64,000 nucleotides of DNA from Crambe crambe. Taxonomy: Eukaryota; Porifera; Demospongiae; Poecilosclerida; Crambeidae. The notes under the pieces were generated by a model that did no database searches, was not told the DNA's origin, and was given only the letters and a program-made list of their open reading frames with translations. This document shows, one piece after another, positions 18,993 to 31,204 of the stretch; positions within the stretch are counted from its first letter, which is position 1, and each line of letters begins with the position of its first letter. The translations under genes and the position numbers were made by a program. The stretch is taken from the NCBI GenBank assembly GCA_963924555.1, contig OZ004583.1, positions 62,001 to 126,000 of the forward strand, written 5' to 3'.

Positions 18993-21900
18993 ATGAACGT
19001 TCTTCGTGCTTACAAGAAAGATGACGAGGACTGTAAGTTACTCTTCCTTTAGTTGAGTATACCGGTCATGATATATACATTTCAGCTGGGACCAACCCTT
19101 ACATCCATCTCGAGAAGAGCTCAGTGCTTCAGGAGGTGAGTAACTATTTTAATATGATTCTGCCACGTATTGATCTAGATGCTCTACTTTGTCCAGGCAC
19201 GCACATTCAACGACAATTTGATCAGTGCCAAGAAGTGCTCTGTGATCTTGACCAAGATTCTCTATCTTCTCAATCATGTTAGTTTGTATACCTCCTATTT
19301 TTCAGTGTTTTAAATCTTGTGCTGATCCTCTCATGCAGGGCACTCAGCTCACTTCTACTGAAGCAACAGAGACATTTTTTGCTGTGACGAAACTTTTTCA
19401 ATCCAAGGATGTGACTCTGCGGCGTTTGGTGTACCTTGCCATCAAGGAGATGTCCAAGATAGCCGACGATGTCATTATCGTCACCAGCAGTTTGACAAAG
19501 GACATGACTGGCAAGGAGGATCAGTACAGGGCCAGTGCAATACGTGCTCTCTGCTCTGTCATTGATGTGAGCTTATTTTTATCTATGAGCAGTTGTTGGT
19601 GGGCATCAATTAGATAGTTTCATGTGGTGGGCATCAATTAGGTAATCTTAAGTGATGGGTCTGCATCTTATCATACTGTTGCTGCAGCCCTCCATGATGC
19701 AAGCTATTGAGCGTTACATGAAGCAAGCCATTGTGGACAGGAATCATGCTGTGGCCAGTGCAGCTCTTATGTCCTCCTTTGTAAGATCCTTTATCACAGT
19801 CTTGCTTCCAGAATTAGACTGACTGTTCTACCTGTACATTCACATGCAGCACTTGTGCAGTAAAGGGAGCAATGAAATAGTGAAGCGCTGGGTGAATGAG
19901 ATCCAAGAAGCGTTGTCATCAGACAGTATGATGGTGCAGTATCATGCCATGGGTCTCCTTTACCACATACGCAAGAAAGACAAACTGGCCATCTCCAAAA
20001 TGGTGACCAAGCAAGTCAGGTCCTCCTTGCGTTCTCCCCATGGTTACTGCCTCCTCATTCGCATTGCTTGCAAAGTGCTGGAGGATGAGGAGAGAGGTTC
20101 CTCCAACATGCTATATGACTTTCTGGAGACCTGTCTCAGGCACAAGAGTGAGGTCAGTGCATGATTGATGATAGTTTTGATGTGGGTTGGTGGGAAGGAA
20201 GGGGACCACATGTGAAGGGAGTTGTGTGTCAGTGTGTACTTTATTTAGATGGTGGTGTATGAGGCAGCCAGGGCCATGGTCAACTTGAAGAATGTAACGG
20301 TGCGAGAGGTGCAACCTGCTGTATCAGGTTAGTCCTTCAAGCTTTACGATTTCAGTTTCCATTGAAATGTTTTTATTTGTATTCAGTGCTGCAAATGTTT
20401 CTGACTTCTGCCAAGCCGACTATTCGTTTCTCTGCTGTGAAGACACTGAATCGTATCGCCATGATTCACCCTGACTCTGTCACCTCTTGCAATGTAGACT
20501 TGGAGAACCTCATCTCTGACAGCAACCGCAGCATAGCCACACTGGCTATCACCACCTTGCTAAAGGTACACCCCTACACTTCAGAACAGTGTTAAGATCA
20601 ACCCTGTTGATGTGAAATAATCTTCATTGTTTGTTTGTTTTTTCTCATCTAGACTGGGAGTGAAGCAAGTGTTGAGCGTCTGATGAAGCAGATTTCTAGC
20701 TTCATGTCTGAGATTTCTGATGAGTTTAAGACAATCGTAGTGGAGGCCATTCAGAGCGTGTGTGCCAAGTTTCCTCGCAAGCATCATGTGCTGATGAATT
20801 TCCTAGCGGCCATGTTGAGGGAGGAGGGAGGCTGTGATTACAAAAAGGCTATAGTGTCCACCATCATTACCATCATTGAAGAAAACTCAGATGCCAAAGA
20901 AGCCGGTAGGAGAGAGGAAATAATAAATAGGATTTAGGAAAGGGATCACTTGTTGGATTCACATTTGAGTGTAGTTGGTGTTGTAAAAAAATTTGGCCAG
21001 CTATAGACTTGGGAAAATGGCTGAATTCATTTTTTTTTTTTTTTTTTTCGTGACCAATTTAGGTTCTAACAGTCAAAAGTGAATCTAGGGAATCGTTCAT
21101 ATTTGATGCAAAACATTTTTGTAAATTTTCTGAAAATGGCTGAATTTTTTTTCATGACCAATTTAGATTTTTAACAATCAAAAGTGAATCTAGGCATCAT
21201 ACTGAATGCACATTTGAGTGCAATTGGTCTCGTAAAAAAATTTGGCCATTTTCCAAGGCTACCATGTAGACTTGAAAATTTTTTATGTGACCAATTTATG
21301 TTCTAAACAATAAAAGTGAATCTAGGCATCATGATGTACATAAAGTGTTGACATTTTCTCCTCTTAAGCTATTTGCAAAGGATTTTTTATGTAGTGGTAC
21401 TCTTTGTAGGTCTTTCTCATCTGTGTGAGTTTATCGAGGACTGCGAGCATGTGGACCTAGCTACTCGTATCTTGCACTTGCTGGGGAAGGAAGGTCCTCG
21501 CACTCCAAAGCCTTATCGTTACATACGTTTCATCTATAACCGTGTCCTTTTGGAGAACCCTGAAGTCAGAGCAGGTGAGTCCTCTACTCACACTCAAAGT
21601 GTGTGATCATCTACCCCTCCCCTCCTGGTCCTGTAGCTGCTGTCACATCTCTGGCCAAATTTGGTGCTTCCTGCGAGGACCTTCTGTCGAGCATCGTGGT
21701 ACTTCTGGACAGGTGTCTCATGGATAATGATGACGAGGTCCGTGACCGTGCCCTCCTCTACTTGCAGGTTCTTCGTCAGAAACAAAAGGCCCTCTCCTCT
21801 GCCTTCATTCTCAATCGTAAGACAAGATGATATGTGGAGGAGATGTTTTATCAGCTCTCTGTTGCATATAGCACTGAATGTATCAGTGATTGGACTGGAG

Positions 21901-23427
21901 AGGGCTCTATTGCAGTACTGCTCTCAACCCAACAAAGAGCCATTCGATATGAAAACTGTTCCAATCAACACTGCTCCATCCAGAGACAAGATGCAATGTA
22001 AGTCCTCCTCTCCCCTTGCATCTTCTCCACTTCTATCACTTCATACTTTTTGTTTGCAGCTGTTGGTGAAACCACCCCAGGCTCTGCCATCCAGAAAGGA
22101 ACTCCTGCTGCCTCGAGGCAGGACATCTATGCAGGTCAGTCACTATTCAATCTGAGCATGCTCAGTAGCTGTGGACTTGATGAGGTTGGATGTTTATGTA
22201 CAGGGCAACTTTCAGCAATAGCGGAATTCTCAGGCCTGGGTCCTCTCTTCAAATCTTCAGAGAAGCCAATGGAGTTGACGGAGAGTGAAACGGAGTATGT
22301 TGTGCGTTGTGTCAAGCACACATTCCTCAGGCACATGGTGTTTCAGGTGAGAGCACAGACTTGCCCGATCCTCACCTGCATCTCTTCTTGTAACTGTGTA
22401 GTTCGATGTGACCAACACCCTCAATGATCAGTTGCTGGAGAATGTGCATGTGGAGTTGGAAGAACCGGAAGGTTTCACTGTCCTCTCTCATATTCCAATC
22501 CCTAAGCTGGTCTATGACAAGCCAGCCACCACCTACACATTGGTGGAGATGAATGACCCTAACACAGGCAAGTCAAACCCACTCAGGGTAGGGGGTATGC
22601 ACGTGATGTTTCTTGATCAATGTGTTTGTAGTTACTGGGACGTTTCTCAATACGCTCAAGTTTAAGGTCAAAGACTGTGACCCCAACACTGGAGAGCCTG
22701 ACAATGATGTTGGTTACGACGACGAGTATGTGGTGAGTTGAGAAGGGAGGAAGGGGCAGAGGGTTTTATTAATGGGAGAGAATCAAAGGTGTGCGAAGCA
22801 ACACTCTGTGCTGATCTTGACTTCAGTAGATCATTTCAATTTTTATCTTCGCTACACAAAGAGACACAACTTGGAGTCACTTGAACTGTACGGACTGTAG
22901 TCAAGTGAATCTGATAGTGCCTCACACAATTCATAGTCATGCTGGTTATTCTATTTAATGCCACCCACTAGAATAGTATTCTATTTAATGCCATCCTATG
23001 TTGTGTGCAGCTTGAGAATGTGGATGTGGTGGTTGCTGACCATGTACAGCGAGTGCTAAAGCCAAACTTTGCAGCTTCATGGGAAGAGATAGGGGAGGAG
23101 AACCAGGTGGAGGAGACCTTTGCCCTCAGCACCATGAAAGACATCCCAGGTAAAGGTCACATGCTCCAGACACAGCTAGCTACTTGTTTTGTTTCAGATG
23201 CTGTGCACCAGATATCAGGGTTTATGGGCATGCAGCCTTGTGAGCGTTCAGACAAAGTGGATGAAAACAAACCCTCTCACACTCTCATGTTGGCTGGAGT
23301 CTTCCGTGGTGGCCATGAAGTTCTAGTTAAAGCCCGCCTTGCTCACTCTCAAGGTGTATCCATGAAGATCACTGTGAGGAGTGACAACATCATAGCAGCT
23401 GAGACCATAGCAGCTGCAGTGGGTTGA
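18993..23427 (+). CDS. COPG1: Coatomer subunit gamma
   Basis: About fifteen exons encode the gamma subunit of the COPI coat, which drives Golgi-to-ER vesicle transport. The protein opens [13 protein letters not shown], followed by an adaptin-like HEAT/ARM trunk: [92 protein letters not shown] and [21 protein letters not shown] linker ([25 protein letters not shown]) leads to the appendage domain: [60 protein letters not shown] and the terminal [20 protein letters not shown]. The stop is at 23425-23427, and the neighbouring VEZT gene converges 87 bp away. A single invertebrate COPG corresponds to vertebrate COPG1 and COPG2. Confidence 0.93.
20949..21340. repeat. Dispersed repeat, R1 family, in COPG intron
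   Basis: This 400-bp intron is filled with tandemly diverged copies of the element also seen at 10050-10330. Recurring words include CACATTTGAGTG, TTGGTNTNGTAAAAAAATTTGGCC, CATGACCAATTTAG and GTGAATCTAGGCATCAT (at about 21181 and 21317). It also contains a poly-T run near 21029-21048. I see no coding content. Confidence 0.7.
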
Positions 23428-23514
23428 ACCACAGGCATTTAATAGCATTCATTTGGACATTTATATTGGACAGAGATTAATGAGCAATAAAATAAAAAAA
23501 TAGTGATACTGGTA

Positions 23515-26092
23515 TTAGGAGAATACTTGTTCTGTGGTGTTAGATTTCCGTTGTCGAATTGCTGCTGCAATTTCAGCAGAAAGTGATAGCTGTTCCTCAC
23601 CCTGTTCTTCACCCTTGACCACAGCTAGTGAAGGGATAAGAGTCTGTGCCATGTCTGAAGGGTGAGAGGAATCTGTCGGTTGTGATACAGTGATTGTGAG
23701 ATCTGATGAGAGATTGTCCGGTGCTGCTGCTTTGGACATCTCTGTGATAAGTGCTGGTGTTTGTTGTAATGAAGAGGAGTTCTCCGATTCCCAAGCCTTC
23801 TGCTTTGCCTTGGCTGCCAGCCTTAGTTGTTTCCTCATCTCCCTCTCCTGGTTCCTTATAGTCAATACACCCCTCAGTTCTCTGAGCATACTCACTGGGA
23901 CCTCTCTCTCCTCGCACTATACAATTATCTCCATTAGATAGTGGACAACTGATAAGGAACATGTGAGTTGACCTGTAGTTCCTCTTGTGACAACCTTTCC
24001 CACTTGTCCTGCACACTTTTGAGGTCATCATGGACATATCCTTCAAACACTTCCTCTTCAGATTCTTCACTTCCTTCCTTTCTTTCCTCTTCATCTGCTG
24101 ACTCGACACTTTCTTCATTGCAGCTGCTGACACTGTCTGTTACTATTTTAGAATGCCAACATTAACACCCCTTCTTCAACCAAGGCCACACCTTTCATAC
24201 TGTTCTCCTTTGTTCCTTCTCTTGCACTCAGTATTGCCAAAGATTGGTCCAAGGAGTCTACCACGCCCCTCAGACTGGACTGGATGACTGAGAATTGACC
24301 TTCAAGAGATATGTGTGTGATTAAGGTGCCATCAGGAGAAGTCAGACACTCTCCCAAGCCTCGTACTCTGCAACCAATAGTAATGCATCACTCGTTATTC
24401 ACTAACCTCCCAATAATGTTGCCTACTTATGCAGAAGACATTGTGTCTTTAGATCCATACAGTGCACTGCTTCTGCTAGAGGCCAAAGGTCATCATTTCG
24501 CTGGTATTGAGGTGGTGGTGTGGCAGGTGGAATTTCTAGAGGAGGGGGAGAGAGTGACTGTTATGGGTTGGCCTGGCCTGGTTGGCAAAGACTTACTAAC
24601 CCAACAGCATGTTCTTGTGGAAGTTTAGACTCCATGCTAGCTCTTTTGTTTTGTCCCTCAAGAGTGGCTCAAGTGTTTGAAGATGATGACTCAGTCGTAC
24701 CACCAGCAATGGACTCTCTCCCCTCACCAAAAAGGAGAACCAGCTCATGTGTGTCTCAGAGGAGCCAGAAGACCCACCACTTTTTATTCCTGGCATGCTC
24801 AATGATGCTGCAATCAAACATAGTCGACGCAGAAGCTCTGAGTTTTGCACAGCCAGTAATGTGCATGCATCCTGATAATATAACATGACATACATAACAT
24901 TTATAGAAGTTAGCGGAGAGTGGATACCTTGATAGACTCCAGGCTGATTGACTCCAATGTTTCACCTGTGGATTCCACTCCAGAACTGCCAGTGTCTTCC
25001 GCCATGAACTGGTGCAGTTCTCCCAGGGGGTGGAATGCAAGGTAACTGTTACTCTCCTGTAATTCTGGGACAAGCTTAACAATGCTGGCATCACAAAGCT
25101 GTCTTGTGGTGGCTCGAAGAGGGTGGAGTACATCTGCACAGGTCCACAGGACATGCTTTCTCAGGGCTTTGTGGGTGTGGCACTGGTCCAGCCGACTGTA
25201 GGGGAGCGAGGGGAGGAGGTGGGTAATTCCACGGGACACCACTTCTATTTCCTGTAACCAATGAATTGTGGTTGTTAGCTGAGTCAGCAGTTTATCCACT
25301 GCAGAATAATACTGTAATCGCCACATTTGAGTTCGTGTGAGAATCCTCCCCACCCACCTTTGAACTAAGTGATATGCTAGGTAGGGGAGGACCACACCCA
25401 CAAGGGGAATGAGGGGGTGGAACAGGTAGCCCATGGAGAGAAGAAGAGGTAGGAGATAAAACCACTTGATGTGTGAGATCATAACACCACTCTTGGAGTG
25501 GGTATGGTCTACAGTGGTACGATCAAGATAAAGAGAATCTGCAGTGGTGGGACTGGAATGATGATGAGATTGGGTGGAAGAGTTAGAGAGGGCAGAATTG
25601 AGTAGCTGGATGTCTTCATCAGTCAGTAAAGACGACTCCTTCAGTTCACGCACCATCTTATTCACATGCCACTCCTGCAAATAGAACAGATGCCACACTG
25701 TAACATCCACCATACTCCATACCAGCCTTGCAAGTAGAGTCTCGTAGCAAGAGTCGGCTATCCGAGACTACCTTGCAACCCAGAAGGGTTTGGCTCGTGA
25801 GACTAACTCCATACTTACCTCATCAATGAACAGCAAATGGTTCCTGATATTAGACCACATTTGCTTGCATGCTGACCTCAAGCACTTCTTTAAGCACAGT
25901 CCCCAGCTCCAACTGACTGTTTGCTCCTGCAGGAACTCATCTGGCACGTTCACCACTAGCTCTTCCTTGACAGAACTGTGAACCACACAAGCCCCTGGGG
26001 AGTCCTAACGTACACACGATAATAACGTCACAGCATTGCAGTTCAGCAAGGCAAGTTACCTCAAAATACACTACAGTCCCTTCTTCTTCCAT
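23515..26092 (-). CDS. VEZT: Vezatin-like adherens-junction membrane protein
   Basis: About eight exons encode a vezatin homologue. The start at 26092 gives MEEEGTVVYFE, then DEFLQEQTVSWSWGLCLKKC. The central exon (about 24930-25680) has a leucine-rich segment SSLLTDEDIQLLNSAL, a transmembrane pair (WFYLLPLLLSMGYLFHPLIP, LVGVVLPYLAYHL) and the vezatin signature LQEIEVVSRGITHLLPSLPY. Later exons carry LLRRLCLIAASLS and SVIQSSLRGVVDSLDQSLAI, then an acidic/coiled tail ending LSAEIAAAIRQRK...QVFS-stop at 23515, resembling the vertebrate C-terminus. In vertebrates vezatin links cadherin-catenin complexes to myosin VIIA. It is head-to-head with DPM3, 67 bp between start codons. Confidence 0.85.
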
Positions 26093-26159
26093 TATAGTCT
26101 GACTGATAGAGTTCAAAGTAGCTTTCACCTTTGATGATCCTTACCCAGATGTTGGAAAG
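26093..26159. promoter_or_regulatory. 67-bp bidirectional promoter region, VEZT/DPM3
   Basis: The VEZT (minus, 26092) and DPM3 (plus, 26160) start codons are 67 bp apart. There is no TATA box, CCAAT box or NRF-1 palindrome that I can see. Confidence 0.6.
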
Positions 26160-26642
26160 ATGGTGGTGTGTACCAAGTTAATGCAGTGGCTAAGTGGAGG
26201 AGGTCTTATATTAGTGACGTGGTATGCGTTGATATCAGGAATTCTTCCTCTCAGGATATCTCCTCAACTCTATGATGTCATTCTCCCAGTAAGCTGGTCA
26301 AACTAACAGACTTGTGTCTATGTTGACCTTTCTCCTTTCAGTTTCCACTCTATTTGATAATATGCTATGGGGTAGGTCCCTCCTCATCATGTTATCATGG
26401 CAATTACTTTTTTCCCCTTCCTTCATTAGTGTTACTCATTGGCTGTCATTGGTTATCGTCTCATCACCTTCAACGATTGTGAGGGTGCATCTGCGCAACT
26501 GCTCAAGGTTAGTTACTCATCCACCTTCCACACCTATGGCCCTGTTTACTCCCAAGTGATACCTCTGTAATTATTACTATTGTGGTAACAGGAAATAGAA
26601 GATGCAAAGAAAGACTTGAGGAAAAAAGGATTTAAATTTTAG
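26160..26642 (+). CDS. DPM3: Dolichol-phosphate mannosyltransferase subunit 3
   Basis: Four small exons encode about 95 residues. DPM3 is the small ER-membrane subunit that tethers the DPM1 catalytic subunit. I read VCTKLMQWLSGGGLILVTWY as the first membrane helix, FPLYLIICYG then CYSLAVIGYR as the second, and a cytosolic tail TFNDCEGASAQLL with EIEDAKKDLRKKGFKF-stop. This matches human DPM3, including the GYRVATFHDCEDA motif and the C-terminal RRGLRF-like end. The start at 26160 is the only ATG that keeps the first helix complete. Its 3' half is duplicated as a broken copy at 31205-31785. Confidence 0.92.
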
Positions 26643-26773
26643 CACATCTTTTTCTTGCGATTTTGTCAGCAAAAATATAATAATGTCATTTGTAAAAGTG
26701 GCTGTGAAATGAGTAGGATGCTTTATTATAAAGCTGATATTGGAACTCTACACTGAACTTGCTTATATAAGAA

Positions 26774-29700
26774 TTATTCGAAAAGTGCCTTCATATCATC
26801 AAAGGCCTTGCAGATGGCATCACACATCTCGTCTGTTGAGGTGGTTGGACATGATCGTTTGCTGTGCACACTGAAATTCACTGCAAAGAATTGCACCAAT
26901 ATTAAGTCTTTCTTTCCAAAACCACTCCTGACACTAGTGTACATACCAATGTCTTCTCCCACGACCATGTAGGAGATGCCATATCCATCATCACAGACAC
27001 ACCCAAAGCCTCCAATCTGAGTTGGCATCTCAAGAGTCCACCTATTTGTAGCTCTCACTGGCGTCTGGGAGGTCGACAAAAGGAAGGAGAAGTTGAAGGC
27101 CTGCAAATTGTATGATTTGAAGTAGTGGAGTTCAACTGATTGTATCTACATGCCTTGTCAGTGAACATCTTTGGCATGGGGTCCAACTTAAGACCCTTGG
27201 CAGTAATGTACAGGCCAAACAAGTGTCTGTCCACACCCAACCCTCGCATGGCCTCCAACTTGTAGCTGTACTGGTACCTAAACAATAATCAAGCCATTAT
27301 GAAAGTTGCCTCTAACAGAACCAGGAAATGGCGGCAAGCTCATCAGCTAGTCCTGCTGGCAAAAATGCACTCACTCAATGGCTGCTTTCAAGAATTTCTT
27401 GATGTTGTCCTTAGATTCTTTGGAATCATCCATGGCCTTGACGAAGGCCACAGAGTGTTCGGACACAGGACGAATGGTCTCAGTGCGACCGTGGTAATAC
27501 AGGCGTGTCGTGGCTGACTCATAGGTAAGCACTACCTTCTTGTACATTCGGTAATAGGCCAACTGTAGTGCCATCTGTACACATCATGAGAGGAATAACT
27601 CAATAAGAAGTCATCTGGTTTGCCATTATCTGCTTACTTGAAACCAGCCATCTGGGCTGAGTTTGAAGCTTTTTGGCACCCTCTTGCCATAACTGACATG
27701 AAACGTCTTCAAGTCAGAGTCTTGGATCATATTTGCCAGATGACTGGTGGCCTCTGAGATTTCGTCCTTGATATCATCCACCTCCCATTTCAACCTGAGA
27801 AGAGGAGAGGAGTGGAGGATGAGGTGAGAGATAAGGAGGTACTTACTCAATAGGTGTGGGTAGATTTGCAGGTACCTCTCCAGGGTACAGTTCTACACAT
27901 CTGCCATTTTCATCATACCGTTCTTCAGTAATGATGTGTGCCCCCAACCGTCCACTTATGGTGCCGTCCAATGAGGCATGCTCAGCATGGAAACCAATCA
28001 TACCTCCAGGGGAGGCACTGAAGCTATAGGACTTGTCAAACCAGCGACTGTAACCATCTCCATGAAATAGCAGCTGACAAAAACTAGTCAAGTCCTGAAG
28101 AAAACAAATCCTTTCACCCCCTCCCTCTCTCCCTTCACACACGTACATCTGACTGAGGCTCAGTTTCCAACATTCCCATTGTGATGGCAGAACCAATCAG
28201 ATGCAAGCTCCTTCTGTTGACAGGACTTTTCAGGAGCACTTGATAGAGCTTTGCCCACTTGTTACGAGGGAGAGCAGTCAGATTCTGTACCCCTGTCTCG
28301 TCTCGCATATCTACATGCATGAAGGTGATCAGAATACTGACCACAGGCAGGCTGGGACTACCTCCACACCTAACTCACTAACTCACCTCCAGCCATCTTC
28401 ATGATCTGCTCCAGTTGTCGACGGATGGTCAAGGGGGAATATGGCTTGCCAGTCTTAGCACAAATCACTTGAATCGCATAGTACTTGCCTTGTCTACATA
28501 ACACATGTATAAACACTTGAAGATGGGGATCCTAGATGTGAGTCATTAAAGATTCATTACCTATACACTACCACATGGGTGGGTTTTTCCTTCCCGTAGT
28601 AGTTGACCAGCTCATCTTTCTCCTCCTTGGGAATGCGAGTGGTACAAGTCAGGTTGTAACAAGAATTGCTGCAAAAGGGAGCCACTTTCCCACCCATGAC
28701 ATTTTCTACCTCCCCTTTGTGAAGCTTGATGTGGAATCTAAATAGGAAGGTGTGGCAGGAGAGTTATGGAGGTGTGAGAGGGAGCACTGTACTTACATAG
28801 TTGCATGGTAGAGGACAGTAGCTGCTCTGTCTTCCATGCTGACAGTGAGGTCATGATGAAACATGCCATAGTAGTTGGAATTGACTGAAAAGGACACAAC
28901 AAGTGCCAGCTTAGGTAACCATGGATATAGCTACCCATCACTGTGGAAAAATTCTTAAAAGGTCATTGAGAAAATTCCATCAATAGGCTAGATATCTGGT
29001 GCAGGCGAGTAGTGATGAATAAATTGAAGGGAAAAATCGATCTCTATACCTTGAATTATCACAGATTGATTGACCCTGGAACCAGAGCCAGAATTTAATC
29101 TAAATCTCTCACTGTCCCCAATCCTCATATGTCATGCCATTCAGCCACAACCCTTTGCTTCCAACTCACAAGCATGCATTATGCATCATATGTTTCCCTT
29201 GACTACAGCTGCTATGTTTCTATGATTTCTATTTGTGTACTCCATTATGCCATGCTACAATGATTTATACCATCAGGGTTGGACCTCGGCAAAAACAAGT
29301 ATGGTGGTCCCTTCACCACAGAAGAGGTGGAGAATGTTTCCGTTATTTCTGCCATTTCTGCTGTTTCTCCTTGCCCAACCAAGAGTGAGGCGAGATGTAG
29401 TGGTGGGTGGCTCTCTCATTCAACCCCTTAGTGGCTCTCTCATTCAACCTCTTAGTGGCTCTCTCATTCAACCCCCTAGTGGCTCTCTCATTCAATCCCC
29501 TAGTTGCTCTCCCTAGTGGCTCTCTCGTTCAATCCCCTAGTGGCCCTCTCATTCAACCCCTCTCATTCAACCCCCTAATGGCTCTCTCATTAAACCCTCT
29601 AGTGACCCTCCTCTCATTCAACCCCCTAGTGGCCCCCCTAGTGGCTCTCTCATTCAACCCACTAGTGGCCCTCTCATTCAACCCCCTAGGCTGTGCTCGC

Positions 29701-30578
29701 AATTATTATTAATTAAGTACTAGGACTCACGGCAAAGCGAAGTTCTCTGTCGGAGGTAGATGAAGTCTACCCACCACTCTGCTATCCAGTTCCTCATCTG
29801 CCATGACCTGCACAATATGGCAATTAAGGTTGTTTACATAGTCCACCAGGAAGGTTACCATTGCCCTCTGAATTAGAGTACTCATCTAGTCACTATCACT
29901 AGTGTACCTGAACTTTAGCAGCCATTGCAACTTCTTTCCATCTCGTTCCACAAATTCCTTTACAGCCTGCAAAGCAAAGGGGGAAAAAAGGTTCCTTTCC
30001 TCCTATCGTACCCCATACCAGCCAACTTACAACTTTAGTATCCTCATATTCCTTCTCTGTCAATAAAGGCTGCACACTGTTCAAGTACCTCCAAATAACA
30101 AAATCAATGATAACAACAAAAGTACAAGAATTGATTCTTACTTTTTAGCAGTTTTCTCAAGAGGAGGCACGGGCAAGGAGGGCAGAAAGTCCTGGTACTG
30201 CCCCACCCCTCGGTTTTTTGTACCAACAAGAAGAACCATCAACATATACCACAACTGCAAGATTAGGTAATGAGTCATGTAAGATAAACAGATAGTCTTC
30301 ACCTTGTTTAAGGGTGATTTTGGAGTGAGAAACCAGCCATTGTAATCCAGCAAGAACCTCACCACGCGAACTTTGAGATAGTTCCAAACGAGAAGCAAGA
30401 GAGTACCTCCCAAAAAGCCGAAGAGAGCAGGCAACAAGCTTTTGAGTGCAGCTACAGGTTGGACCACGGAGCTGACGTGCCGCAGAAGCAGGTCCAGAGA
30501 GACTGGAGTGTACTGCGAGAAGAGAGCATAGTTGGCTACAATCCCTACACTCCCTGCCACCAGAAAACTCGTAGACAT
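26774..30578 (-). CDS. CPT1: Carnitine O-palmitoyltransferase 1-like, copy A
   Basis: About fifteen exons encode an outer-mitochondrial-membrane type carnitine acyltransferase. The N-terminus MSTSFLVAGSVGIVANYALF and the segment LLPALFGFLGGTLLLLVWNY are membrane helices, as in CPT1 and unlike CPT2. The catalytic region has the CPT1-type GDGYSRWFDKSY, the active-site His in HAEHASLDGTI, DAF-like SPDGWFQMALQLAYYRMYKK, the LTYESATTRLYYHGRTETIR carnitine/CoA motif, GLGVDRHLFGLYI and the STS motif FLLSTSQTPVRAT. The stop lies at 26774-26776 after DDMKALFE. Its job is acyl transfer from CoA to carnitine for fatty-acid entry into mitochondria. The exon with the catalytic His differs notably from copy B. 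The gene converges with DPM3, 131 bp apart. Confidence 0.9.
29406..29690. repeat. About 23-bp minisatellite (CTCTCATTCAACCCCCTAGTGG)
   Basis: A dozen imperfect units of the type CTCTCATTCAACCCCCTAGTGG, some shortened, fill a CPT1 copy A intron. Copy B lacks them at the matching place (about 34260), where the shared flank GAGTGAGNCGAGANGTAGTG is otherwise kept. The array therefore arose or expanded after the duplication, or was lost from B. Confidence 0.9.
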
Positions 30579-30749
30579 CGCTTAATACTATACTGTCCAC
30601 AAGGAGACAATCAACAACTAGTTGACCTCTATTTTAAAAAAAAATTGTGTGTCATGTGCATGGCAGTGTAGTGGATAACAGGCAGTGTTCAATTGAGTGA
30701 TGATAGCTAATATCCCATAGCAGGTAAGTCCCTCTTATTATTACACAAT

Positions 30750-30960
30750 GTTGCAAACCACTCCAGCTATACATTTTTTTCCGAATCACACCCACCTTTG
30801 ACCTGTGAGCTTGGGATAACGAGTGTCTGCCTCTTGATTGCCATCTCCTCTCCCCCTGAACAAAGCTTCTCCCTCCACTCAGCTCTGAACAGTTACAACA
30901 GAGGACACTCTCTGAAGCTACCACTGCCACACCTCCTGTTAAAGAGAGGACAGTGGAGGA
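30750..30960 (-). pseudogene. Remnant of a GTF3C1 exon at the duplication junction
   Basis: This stretch is similar over about 200 bp, in the same orientation, to the GTF3C1 exon at about 38650-38895. Shared words include TTTGACCTGTGAGCT, TGCCATCTCCTC, AAGCNTCTCC and CTCTGAAGCTNCCACT. The reading frame is broken relative to the intact exon and the acidic block is shortened. It lies between CPT1 copy A and the broken DPM3 copy, where a tandem duplication that included part of GTF3C1 would leave it. Confidence 0.7.
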
Positions 30961-31025
30961 GGTCTAGTGGTGACATAGTTCGCATTGATGTCCTCAATGT
31001 GTCTCTACTCCCAGTCTATACTCTA

Positions 31026-31192
31026 TAGTGGATTGCAGTGATCTTGCAACACGAAATTCAGAACACCAAACCAAAATTTACATAGCCTCCTTTCAAAGGA
31101 CTTAATTGTGGCTTTAGAGTTGGGCTACTTCAAAGTAAATAATTTGGTTTGGTGTTCTGAATTTCATGTTGCAAGATCACTGCAATCCACTG
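31026..31192. mobile_element. MITE, 167 bp, Tc1/mariner-like (TA target site)
   Basis: Inverted arms of about 50 bp flank about 65 bp. The left arm begins (T)AGTGGATTGCAGTGATCTTG and the right arm ends with its near-exact inverse (CAAGATCACTGCAATCCACTG). The element is bracketed by TA dinucleotides at 31024-31025 and 31193-31194, and the CAGT-like ends fit the Tc1/mariner superfamily. It has no coding capacity. It sits immediately before the broken DPM3 copy, near the duplication junction. Confidence 0.85.
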
Positions 31193-31204
31193 TACCTGGG
31201 TAGC

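Larger units (their letters stand above)
26370..30600. repeat. Tandem segmental duplication, copy A
   Basis: From within the last DPM3 introns to just upstream of the CPT1 start, this block is alignable in order and orientation with 31205-35490. Exons and many introns of CPT1 match almost base for base; for example, the first two exons and flanking introns near 30130-30578 and 35030-35468 are nearly identical. Copy A holds the intact DPM3 3' end and a private minisatellite. Confidence 0.9.

Noticed and set aside
24311..24628. Plus-strand ORF of about 105 codons with protein-like composition
   Set aside because: It lies across VEZT exons and introns on the minus strand, where frame-consistent splicing and family motifs (GECLTSPDGTLI, SVIQSSLRGVVD) support vezatin. 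It has no recognisable domain of its own.
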